In this document: positions 1 through 6,368 of the stretch, piece by piece
Numbering within the stretch: the first letter of the stretch is position 1
Layout of the letters: the number at the start of each line of letters is the position of its first letter
Source: Deltaproteobacteria bacterium
GTDB lineage: Bacteria > Myxococcota_A > UBA9042
DNA length: 33,705 bases
NCBI GenBank assembly: GCA_016875335.1
Contig: VGRO01000044.1
Location: 1-33,705, forward strand
Reading direction: 5' to 3'
Notes under the pieces: model-generated
The model's input: the letters and a program-made list of their open reading frames with translations, nothing else
Told to the model about the DNA's origin: nothing
Database searches by the model: none
Translations under genes and position numbers: made by a program

Positions 1-57
1 CCGGCGCAAACCTGTCACCCTGAAGGTGCAGGTTTGCGCCGGTTTCCCCGGGAAACC
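1..57 (+). terminator. Two adjacent strong hairpins, possible terminator of an upstream gene
   Basis: Positions 1-14 (CCGGCGCAAACCTG) are perfectly reverse-complementary to 29-42. The stem continues inward with CACC at 16-19 pairing GGTG at 25-28, so only T15 is bulged and the loop is CTGAA. A second perfect hairpin, GGTTTCC-CCG-GGAAACC, occupies 41-57 and shares its first two bases with the first stem. No T-run follows directly, so a Rho-independent terminator is not proven. Stabilising or Rho-assisted 3' structure for a gene left of the window is equally possible. Confidence 0.45.
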
Positions 58-364
58 TGAGTTAATTCGATCGCCAAGGATTCAGGACCTTTTTTTGGCG
101 GTGGATCATGGGCAGGGCATCGCGGCAGGCGCAGCGCTGTCCTGCCATCCGCGGTCGCGCGAAAAAACCCAATCCGCATCACGGACGCGCGAGCGCACTT
201 GAGCTTGTGGCGCGCGGCTGCTACCTTGGCGCCGCGCCGACGGCCGTGCGCTGCGCAAGCCACGATCTGGCGAAACGCATCCGGCCCGGTCAAGTCGGCG
301 GGGTGCGGCGGCGTGATCGCGACCAGCCCTGAGCGCCACCCGGCGTCGCAGCAATCAGGGCGAC
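58..364. other. Intergenic stretch without a convincing gene
   Basis: No reading frame here has family-like sequence or a ribosome site. It holds a seven-T run at 90-96 inside a weak hairpin (CGCCAA at 73-78 against TTGGCG at 95-100) and the promoter listed at 199-227. The long minus-strand frame crossing it also runs through tRNA-Arg, so it is unlikely to be coding. Confidence 0.5.
199..227 (+). promoter_or_regulatory. Sigma70-type promoter upstream of the minisatellite and tRNA-Arg
   Basis: TTGAGC (199-204), a 17-bp spacer and TACCTT (222-227) give a start near 234. No other promoter was seen before tRNA-Arg at 572, so the transcript would run about 340 nt, through the minisatellite, into the tRNA and possibly rhlB. 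The same spacing and -10 form recur at several other sites in the window. Confidence 0.55.
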
Positions 365-528
365 ACCCCGGCCACTGTGGCCCACCCCGGCCACTGCGGC
401 CCACCCCGTGGCTGCCGCGGCTCACCCCTTGGCGACTGCGGCTCACCCCTTGGCTGCTGCGGCTCACCCCTTGGCGGCTGCGGTTCACCACCCGGCGGCT
501 GCGGTTCACCACCCGGCGGCTGCGGCTC
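365..528 (+). repeat. Minisatellite of 21-bp units
   Basis: Units start at 403, 424, 445, 466, 487 and 508, exactly 21 bp apart, with consensus near ACCCCTTGGCGGCTGCGGCTC. Two 19-bp units precede them at 365 and 384, and a decayed unit follows at 529. Because 21 is a multiple of three, every frame reads as a heptapeptide repeat, for example PQPPGGE-like on the minus strand. No start, ribosome site or known domain supports translation. The units sit between a promoter and tRNA-Arg. Confidence 0.8.
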
Positions 529-571
529 GCCACTCTGACCCTGCGCCCCACCGCGGGCTTGCAGTCCCAAC

Positions 572-645
572 GTCCTCGTAGCTCAGAAGGATAGAGCGTT
601 CGCCTCCTAAGCGAAAGGCCACAGGTTCGATTCCTGTCGGGGACG
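572..645 (+). tRNA. tRNA-Arg (CCT)
   Basis: A complete 74-nt cloverleaf. The acceptor arms GTCCTCG (572-578) and CGGGGAC (638-644) pair with one T-G wobble. The anticodon stem TTCGC/GCGAA (599-603, 611-615) encloses loop CTCCTAA with anticodon CCT at 606-608. The T arm contains the standard GGTTCGATTCC. The discriminator base is G645 and CCA is not encoded. It reads the rare arginine codon AGG. The rhlB gene follows 81 bp downstream with no obvious promoter of its own. Confidence 0.95.
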
Positions 646-726
646 CCGCCCGTCGCCCCACCCATCGCCAAGGCGCCGGTCGCTGATCCGCGCCCCAGCC
701 CTTGCCACGCCCAGGTGCCCAACCCG

Positions 727-2058
727 ATGATCGAAACCGCCTCTTCGACCGAATCCGCAACCCAAGACCACGCCGATCCCGATGGATCCGCAATCGACGC
801 GGCGCCGCACAAGCGGGTCGTCAGCTTGAGCGACGTCGCGTTTGCCGACCTGCCGATTCCCGCGCCTGTCCTGCGCGGGCTCGACGCCGCCGGGTTCGGC
901 TATTGCACGCCCATCCAGGCCAAGACGCTGCCGCACAGTCTGGTGGGCAAGGACATCGCCGGCCAGGCCCAGACCGGCACCGGCAAGACCGCCGCGTTTC
1001 TGGTGACGATCTTCAAAGAACTGTTGGAGACCGACCGCCGGCACCCGTCCGCGGCCCGAGCCGTCGTCGTGGCGCCAACGCGCGAGTTGGCCTTGCAGAT
1101 TGCCGCAGATGCGCAGGCGCTGGGTCAGTTCTGCCATTTCAACACCGTCGCGGTGTTCGGCGGGGTCGACTGGGACAAGCAGGCCAAGGCGCTGGAGGGC
1201 AGGGTCGACCTGCTGGTCGGCACGCCCGGGCGCATGATGGACTACATGCGCCGCAAGATGCTTGACTTGCGCCACGTGCAGGTCGCGGTGCTCGACGAGG
1301 CCGACCGCATGTTCGACATGGGTTTTGTCGATGACGTGCGCTTCATCCTCGGCCACTGCGCGCAAGACCGTCAGACACTGCTGTTTTCGGCGACGCTGGG
1401 TTACGACGTCATGCACCTGGCCAAGCGCCACACGCGCGACCTGGTCGAGGTGCGGGTGGACCCGGATCAGGTCGCGGCCGACACGGTGGCGCAGGAACTC
1501 TACCACGTGCGCGAGCGCAACAAGCTGCCGTTCCTGCTGTGGCTGTTGGAGCAGCAGGCGCCGAAGCGGTGTCTTGTATTCGTCAACACCAAGCGTAGCG
1601 GTGAGTGGCTCGATTTCAAGCTCTTCCACAACGGCTGGGAGTCGCAGTTGATGAGCGGCGACGTCGCCCAGAAAAAGCGCCTCAAGATCGTGGAGGACTT
1701 CAAGAAGGGCACGGTCGAGATCCTGGTGGCCACCGATGTCGCCGCTCGCGGCCTGCACGTGGACGACGTGGAACTCGTGGTCAATTTCGACCTGCCCGGC
1801 GACCCGGAGGACTACGTGCACCGCATCGGCCGGACTGGTCGGGCAGGGCAGGCCGGTCGCGCCGTCTCGCTGGCGGACGAGGCGCTGGTCGAGAACCTGC
1901 CCGCGATCGAGCGACTGCTCGGCAAGAAGGTGCCAGCGCTGGTCGCCACCAACGAACAGATGCTCGACGACGTCGGGCCGTCGTTTGGTGCGACCATGAA
2001 GGCCCAGCGGTCGACCGGATCGCGCAAGGACCGCCCGCGGCCGCGCGCTCGCCGTTGA
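727..2058 (+). CDS. rhlB: DEAD-box ATP-dependent RNA helicase, RhlB type
   Basis: An ATP-dependent RNA helicase that unwinds structured RNA, probably in mRNA decay as RhlB does with RNase E in proteobacteria. All core motifs are visible, numbered from ATG 727: a Q motif ending CTPIQ, Walker A AQTGTGKT (K87), PTRELALQI, TPGR, DEAD (D190), SAT (about 221), VFVNT, GDVAQKKRL, ATDVAARGLH and HRIGRTGR (H365). GDVAQKKRL and the later NLPAIE segment are RhlB-like rather than DbpA- or SrmB-like. The protein is 443 aa against about 420 for RhlB, with a basic Arg/Lys tail. An in-frame GTG at 715 is an alternative start. No strong ribosome site distinguishes the two. The stop codon overlaps a TTGACA element that may serve tRNA-Leu. 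Confidence 0.9.
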   Translation: MIETASSTESATQDHADPDGSAIDAAPHKRVVSLSDVAFADLPIPAPVLRGLDAAGFGYCTPIQAKTLPHSLVGKDIAGQAQTGTGKTAAFLVTIFKELLETDRRHPSAARAVVVAPTRELALQIAADAQALGQFCHFNTVAVFGGVDWDKQAKALEGRVDLLVGTPGRMMDYMRRKMLDLRHVQVAVLDEADRMFDMGFVDDVRFILGHCAQDRQTLLFSATLGYDVMHLAKRHTRDLVEVRVDPDQVAADTVAQELYHVRERNKLPFLLWLLEQQAPKRCLVFVNTKRSGEWLDFKLFHNGWESQLMSGDVAQKKRLKIVEDFKKGTVEILVATDVAARGLHVDDVELVVNFDLPGDPEDYVHRIGRTGRAGQAGRAVSLADEALVENLPAIERLLGKKVPALVATNEQMLDDVGPSFGATMKAQRSTGSRKDRPRPRARR

Positions 2059-2084
2059 CAAAAGCGCGTGGCCGACGCACACTA
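2055..2084 (+). promoter_or_regulatory. Possible promoter of tRNA-Leu and the following genes
   Basis: A perfect TTGACA lies at 2055-2060, overlapping the rhlB stop codon. At 17-18 bp the -10 candidates are poor (CACACT or ACACTA). The -35 match is exact, but the element as a whole is uncertain. The tRNA begins 170 bp further on. Confidence 0.3.
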
Positions 2085-2253
2085 CCGCTCCGCCGCGAGC
2101 TCCAAGCGAGTTCGCGCCTGCCCATGGCTGCTGCGGATTCGCCCGTCGAACCTGCAGAAAATGCCGTGGAATTTGTTGCCGTGGAGTCTGTCGATGTTGT
2201 GCCGGCTGGAGCGCGCGCTCATCCCGGGCAAGCGCCGCGGCGGTCCACACCCT

Positions 2254-2337
2254 GCGAAAGTGGCGGAACTGGTAGACGCACTAGATTCAGGTTCTAGCGG
2301 GCGCAAGCCCATGGGGGTTCAAGTCCCTCCTTTCGCA
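2254..2337 (+). tRNA. tRNA-Leu (CAG)
   Basis: An 84-nt class II tRNA. Acceptor arms GCGAAAG (2254-2260) and CTTTCGC (2330-2336) pair completely. The anticodon stem CTAGA/TCTAG (2281-2285, 2293-2297) encloses TTCAGGT with anticodon CAG at 2288-2290. A long variable arm (CGGGCGCAAGCCC region) and the GGTTCAAGTCC T arm are intact. The discriminator is A2337 and CCA is not encoded. It decodes CTG, a common leucine codon in this GC-rich genome. An A-run follows at 2342-2349. Confidence 0.95.
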
Positions 2338-2388
2338 CCCCAAAAAAAACACGGCTTCTCGCTGGAGTCCACGCAAACGTCGCCTGCT

Positions 2389-2901
2389 GTGTGCGGCGGT
2401 CGCGGCAATGGTCGTGTCTTGCTCGCGCTCGCCGTGATCGTGACCGGCGCCGCCTGCAACCGCGAGCCGGTCGATGATCTCGTCGATCGCAGCTTCGTGC
2501 ACCTTGGCGCCGCCGCGGACATGTTGGAGCGGCATGCCGGCGACGAAAAGGCGCTGCTTGAAGCGGCCATGACCTATCGCGCCCTGCACGGCGCCGATTT
2601 TGTCGCGCTGCGCAACCAGGGCGAAACGTGGTTGGCCCAAGCGACCGAAGAAAAGCGCCGCACCCTGGCGACCCAGACGCAAAATCGCGCGGCTCCCCTG
2701 CTGGCGCGCATCGACACCGCGGCGCAGAAGTACCCCGACCGCCAGCGCGCCCTGGCCTTCGTGCGCCCACTGGTGGTGGCGGCGACTCCTCGCCTCAAGC
2801 CAGGCACCAAGCCGATGTGGGTTCCCAAAGAACTGCCGCCGGCCCCGGAGTGGCCGCTGCCCGGCGACCCCTCGGCGGCCCACCGCGGCCACGGCCACTG
2901 A
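2389..2901 (+). CDS. Small exported protein of unknown function, upstream of lnt
   Basis: A 170-aa protein from GTG 2389. The start is inferred: the frame is open further upstream but there crosses tRNA-Leu, and no clear ribosome site exists. The N-terminus has a hydrophobic run (GRVLLALAVIVTG) ending at a cysteine (GAAC), so it is exported and may be lipidated, although Gly at -3 is a poor lipobox. The rest is helical and charged, with a Pro-rich C-terminus (ELPPAPEWPLP). No family was recognised. Only 10 nt separate it from lnt, so the two are probably co-transcribed. That would put a possible Lnt substrate beside the enzyme (inference). Confidence 0.6.
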   Translation: MCGGRGNGRVLLALAVIVTGAACNREPVDDLVDRSFVHLGAAADMLERHAGDEKALLEAAMTYRALHGADFVALRNQGETWLAQATEEKRRTLATQTQNRAAPLLARIDTAAQKYPDRQRALAFVRPLVVAATPRLKPGTKPMWVPKELPPAPEWPLPGDPSAAHRGHGH

Positions 2902-2911
2902 CGCAAACGCC

Positions 2912-5554
2912 ATGAGTTCACGCGCGACCGCCGGCCCGCTGGCGTGGATTGCGGCTGCCGCGAGCGGAGTGCTGACATTCCTGGCCTACCCGGGTTGGAA
3001 CTGGCACCCGCTGGCCTGGGTGTGCCTGTTGCCCATCCTGCTGGTCGCGCGCGACGCGACGCCCGGCCGCGGCTTCAAGCTCGGCCTGGTGGGCGGCCTG
3101 GTGACCAACGCTGGCGGCTTCTGGTGGATGACCGAGATGCTCCGCGAGTTCGGGCACCTGCCGGCCGTCGCCGCCTGGGCGATCCTGCTGCTGCAGGCCC
3201 TGACCCAAGGGCTGTCGCTCGCCGTGGGAATCGGCCTGTGGCGGTGGTTGGTGCGCCGCGGTGCGGGCGAGGCGCCAGCGGCCTGGATCGGCGTGTGGGC
3301 TGGCGAAGCCGTCGTGCCCATGATTTTCCCATGGTTTTTTGGCAACGCGCTGTCGCCGCAACTGCCGATGATCCAGATCGCCGACCTGGGCGGCGTTTCG
3401 CTGGTGTCCGCCGTAGTCATCGCCGCCAATGTCGCCCTGGCGGACCTGCTGCGCGCTGGCATGGTGCGCAAACGGCCTGATTGGCTTTTCGATGCCTGGG
3501 TCTGCGGGACAGTGATCCTTGTGTGGTTCTACGGCATTTGGCGCATCGCCGAGGTGGATGCAGCGCAGGCGGCTGCGGCCAAGGTCAAGGTCGGCCTGGT
3601 CGAGGGCAACATCGGCATCTGGGAGAAGGAGGCGCGCCACCTCGACCCCGTTCAGCGGGCATTGACCCGCCGCCACAACTTGATCAAGCACCAACGGATG
3701 ACAAGCGACCTGCAGGCGCGAGGCGCCGAACTGGTGCTGTGGCCCGAGAGCGCCTACATGCCGATGGGGCCGCTGCCGGTCGCGCACGCGCTGCACGATT
3801 TTCTGCTGGTCGGGCAGGGCGGCGCGATCGCCACGCTCGGTGCGGACAATGCGGCCGCGGTAGCTCCCGACCGTCTCGGCTTGCCGCGCGATCTCGGCAT
3901 GTTGAGCGGCCTGTCGGCGGCACGGGGCGACCTGTGGCGCGCGATCGACGGCGGTCGCCGCATCGTGTCGGTTTCGCCGGGCGGGGCAACCACCCACACG
4001 CTGCCCGACGCCGCCGTTGCGGTCGCCACGGTCTCGCCGCCACCAGATTGGAACGGCAGCCTGCGCGACGGGTGGATCGTCGGCCGGACTGGCCGCTTGT
4101 GGCGCTTGGCGTGGCCCGCCGAAGGCATGCGCGCCGTCGGTGTCCCCCGGGCCGAACTGCAAGAGCTTTCGACCGTCGCGCCGCCAGGCCTCGATCTGAC
4201 CGCGGCGGCAGTCGATGCCGACGATCGCCGCATTGCGGTGGGCCGCAACGGCGCGATCGTGCGCTGGGGTGACGCGTCGCTCGTCGCCATGACCTCGCCC
4301 ACCGCCGCCGACCTGTGGGCGGTCGCCGCGGAACCGCTCGGATCGTCGTGGGTTGCGGCTGGATCCTCGGGCGCGGCGCTCACGCTCGACGGCGACCAGT
4401 GGCGCGCGCACACCGTGGGCAGCCGGACCTGGTTCGGGGCCTGGGCGTGCCCCGGCGGCGACCGCTGGGTGGGCGGCGAGGGCGGCCAGGTCGCCGTGCT
4501 CAGTGCCGGCGAGCGGCTTTTCCGCCTGGCGCCCTCGGTCGATGCCGACGTCTTGGCAGGAGCATGTGCGCTCGAGGGCGATGTCGTCCTGGTGGGCCGC
4601 GGCGGCCGGCTTTGGCGCGGCGACGGCAGAGGACCCTGGAAGGCGGTTGGCGGGACGCCGCGGGGAGAAATCACGGCGATCCTGGCGCTGGCGCCGCAAC
4701 CTGCGCTGGCGGTGCCGCGAACGGCGCGGCGCATCTTGCCTTCGCGCACGCCGCTGCCCGCGGTCGCCGACTACCCGCAGAGCGCGCTGACCGACCAGGG
4801 TACGCCGGAACTCGACCGGTCCACGCCCCGGCGCGGATTCGATGTACCGCTTTTGTTTGGCGCGCTTTCACACGGGGGCGCGCTGGCTGTGGGCGACGAC
4901 GGCCACTGCGACGAGTGCTACAACTCTGCAGTATTGCTCGACAAGGACGGCGTCATCCGCGGCATCAACGACAAGGTGTTCCTGCTGGCGTTCGGCGAGT
5001 ATATGCCGTTCGGCGACACCTTTCCGTGGCTGTATCAGTTGTCGCCTGAGACCAGTCGCTTTCGACCGGGCACCAAGACGGCGCCCATTGAGTATCGATT
5101 CGGCCCTGACCGCCACGCGCGCATGGGCATCTTGGTCTGCTACGAAGACCTGCTGCCGCGCCAGGCGCAGCGGGTGGCGGCGCACAATCCCAATGTGTTC
5201 ATCAACCTGACCAACGACGCCTGGTTCGGCCAGACCGCCGAGCCCGAGCACCACCTCAATCTGGCCTTGCTGCGCTCGGTCGAGTACCGGCGCTGGCTGG
5301 TGCGATCGACCAATACCGGCATCAGCGTGTTCATCGACGCCGCCGGCCGGCGCGTGGCCGAGACCCGGCTGACCGACGCCGAGACGCTGTTGCGCGACGT
5401 GCCGCTGCTGGAGGCGCGCACGGTGTATTCGTATCTGGGCGATTGGCCGCTCGCGTTTTTGGCGCTCGGCGTGGCCTGGCTGGCCTATGGGTCCGCGCCG
5501 GCCAGGGCGGTTTCGGTCAAGACGGCCCGGCGCAGGCAAAAGTCAACCAGCTGA
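2912..5554 (+). CDS. lnt: Apolipoprotein N-acyltransferase with a large inserted domain
   Basis: Transfers the third acyl chain onto the N-terminal cysteine of lipoproteins in the inner membrane. The protein is 880 aa, against about 510 for the family. The N-terminal half has several membrane segments (residues about 8-220), followed by the nitrilase-type domain and a C-terminal membrane segment. Catalytic residues are all present: E279 in WPES, K688 (with E696 in FGEYMP eight residues on, as in E. coli K335/E343), and C743-Y744-E745. K to C spacing is 55, near the usual 52, but E to K is 409 instead of about 68. Residues about 290-605 are an added repeat domain, described separately. The frame is continuous and all essential residues survive, so the enzyme should be active. 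ATG 2912 is chosen because it gives a normal Lnt N-terminus just after the preceding stop. Confidence 0.92.
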   Translation: MSSRATAGPLAWIAAAASGVLTFLAYPGWNWHPLAWVCLLPILLVARDATPGRGFKLGLVGGLVTNAGGFWWMTEMLREFGHLPAVAAWAILLLQALTQGLSLAVGIGLWRWLVRRGAGEAPAAWIGVWAGEAVVPMIFPWFFGNALSPQLPMIQIADLGGVSLVSAVVIAANVALADLLRAGMVRKRPDWLFDAWVCGTVILVWFYGIWRIAEVDAAQAAAAKVKVGLVEGNIGIWEKEARHLDPVQRALTRRHNLIKHQRMTSDLQARGAELVLWPESAYMPMGPLPVAHALHDFLLVGQGGAIATLGADNAAAVAPDRLGLPRDLGMLSGLSAARGDLWRAIDGGRRIVSVSPGGATTHTLPDAAVAVATVSPPPDWNGSLRDGWIVGRTGRLWRLAWPAEGMRAVGVPRAELQELSTVAPPGLDLTAAAVDADDRRIAVGRNGAIVRWGDASLVAMTSPTAADLWAVAAEPLGSSWVAAGSSGAALTLDGDQWRAHTVGSRTWFGAWACPGGDRWVGGEGGQVAVLSAGERLFRLAPSVDADVLAGACALEGDVVLVGRGGRLWRGDGRGPWKAVGGTPRGEITAILALAPQPALAVPRTARRILPSRTPLPAVADYPQSALTDQGTPELDRSTPRRGFDVPLLFGALSHGGALAVGDDGHCDECYNSAVLLDKDGVIRGINDKVFLLAFGEYMPFGDTFPWLYQLSPETSRFRPGTKTAPIEYRFGPDRHARMGILVCYEDLLPRQAQRVAAHNPNVFINLTNDAWFGQTAEPEHHLNLALLRSVEYRRWLVRSTNTGISVFIDAAGRRVAETRLTDAETLLRDVPLLEARTVYSYLGDWPLAFLALGVAWLAYGSAPARAVSVKTARRRQKSTS
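3782..4726 (+). other. Predicted beta-propeller inserted in the Lnt catalytic domain
   Basis: About 315 residues (Lnt residues 290-605) between the catalytic Glu and Lys are made of repeats of the form W-V-x-G-x-x-G-x-hydrophobic, for example LLVGQGGAI, IVSVSPGGA, WIVGRTGRLW, IAVGRNGAIV, WVAAGSSGAA, WVGGEGGQV and VLVGRGGRLW. The last four lie 39-41 residues apart and the first three 39-55 apart, giving seven units. This resembles YCF48/WD-like propeller blades, and the assignment is from pattern only. Lnt's nitrilase domain faces the periplasm, so the propeller should too. It may recruit partners or substrates (inference). Confidence 0.6.
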
Positions 5555-5746
5555 CCCGCCGCCTGCCGCGGGGGGCGAAGGCTGCCGGCGCTTGTCGCGT
5601 TGAGCTTGCAGTTCGCGATCGCGCCTGCGGCGGGCCCACCAGGTTCGCGCGCCCTGGCCGAGGCGCAGCGCGAAAAGCACGCCCGCGGCGACACCCAGGA
5701 GCCGGCCGATGCCAAAGAGGTCGGGTGGTCCGTCAGGCGCGGCCAT
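5543..5746 (-). CDS. Small membrane protein of unknown function
   Basis: A 67-aa frame whose ATG lies inside the last codons of the amidotransferase gene, overlapping it by 14 nt. The N-terminus (DGPPDLFGIGR) leads into one membrane segment (LLGVAAGVLFALRLGQG), then a highly basic helix (WWARRRRDRELQAQRDKRR) and a Pro/Gly tail. That is the layout of a single-pass protein with a cytoplasmic basic tail. Third codon positions are mostly G or C, as expected for real coding sequence here. Its last 12 nt overlap the 3' end of convergent lnt. No homolog is recognised. A chance frame cannot be excluded. Confidence 0.5.
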   Translation of the reverse strand: MAAPDGPPDLFGIGRLLGVAAGVLFALRLGQGARTWWARRRRDRELQAQRDKRRQPSPPAAGGGSAG

Positions 5747-6368
5747 CGGTCGCCTCGCCGGGCGCAGCGTACCGGCGGAACCAGCGCACCACGTTTTTGG
5801 CCAGTTCGACGCCCTGCGGCGTGCCCACCGATTCCGGATGGAACTGGACGCCCTCCAGACCGAGCGCGTCGGCGCGCAAACCCATGGCGACCGAGGGCGC
5901 TTCATGCAGCCACGCATGGACTTCGGCAGCGCAGTCCAGCGATCGACCGTCGACGACGAGGCTGTGGTACCGCATCGCCACGAGCGGGCTGTCCAGGCCA
6001 GCGAGGCTGCCGCGACCGGCGTGGCCTATGCGGTCGGCGATGCCGTGGACCGGCCTGGGCGCCCGAACCACGCGACCCCCGAGCACCTGGCCGATGGCCT
6101 GATGACCGAGGCACACGCCGAATACAGGCAACCTGCCCACCGCCGCCTCGATGAGCGAGAGACAGATGCCTGCGCGATCGGGGTCACAGGGTCCGGGCGA
6201 AACGACGATGGCAGTCCACCGACCCGCCAGGGCTTCGCGCACCGTGATGGCATCGTTGCGGACCACATCCACGCCGACCGACAGGCTGAGCGACCGGGCC
6301 GCACGCAGGAAAAGGTCGTGCAGGTTCCAGGTGAAGGAGTCGTAGTTGTCGACCAGCAGCAGGCGCAT
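5733..6368 (-). CDS. Class I glutamine amidotransferase, TrpG/PabA type
   Basis: Supplies ammonia from glutamine to an anthranilate or aminodeoxychorismate synthase. The 211-aa protein starts LLLVDNYDSFTWNL, typical of TrpG/PabA. It has SPGPCDP, the nucleophile loop GVCLGHQAIGQ (C86), RYHSL, and FHPES with H177 and E179, so the Cys-His-Glu triad is complete. The sequence does not separate TrpG from PabA, and no trpE, pabB or other tryptophan or folate gene is in view. Its ATG shares one base with the stop of the preceding lipoprotein gene (TGATG) and no ribosome site is visible, implying translational coupling. That is an odd pairing for a biosynthetic enzyme. Confidence 0.88.
   Translation of the reverse strand: MRLLLVDNYDSFTWNLHDLFLRAARSLSLSVGVDVVRNDAITVREALAGRWTAIVVSPGPCDPDRAGICLSLIEAAVGRLPVFGVCLGHQAIGQVLGGRVVRAPRPVHGIADRIGHAGRGSLAGLDSPLVAMRYHSLVVDGRSLDCAAEVHAWLHEAPSVAMGLRADALGLEGVQFHPESVGTPQGVELAKNVVRWFRRYAAPGEATDGRA

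Noticed and set aside
72-100. Rho-independent terminator with T-run at 90-96
   Set aside because: The T-run lies inside the only available weak stem instead of following a strong one.
361-545. CRISPR array
   Set aside because: The repeats are contiguous 21-bp and 19-bp units without unique spacers.
15-812. 265-aa minus-strand frame at the left edge
   Set aside because: It crosses tRNA-Arg and the minisatellite and overlaps the helicase start. No domain, start site or signal was recognised.
607-2250. 547-aa minus-strand frame opposite rhlB
   Set aside because: It lies antisense to a gene with every DEAD-box motif and has low-complexity, family-less sequence. Long antisense frames are expected at this GC content.
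2068-2388. Upstream extension of the small exported protein gene
   Set aside because: The open frame passes through the complete tRNA-Leu(CAG), so coding sequence must begin after it.
2918-4699. 593-aa minus-strand frame inside lnt
   Set aside because: It is Arg/Pro/Gln-rich shadow sequence opposite the well supported lnt frame. The same reasoning removes the long frames opposite dppBC, the S41 protease and the biotin carboxylase.
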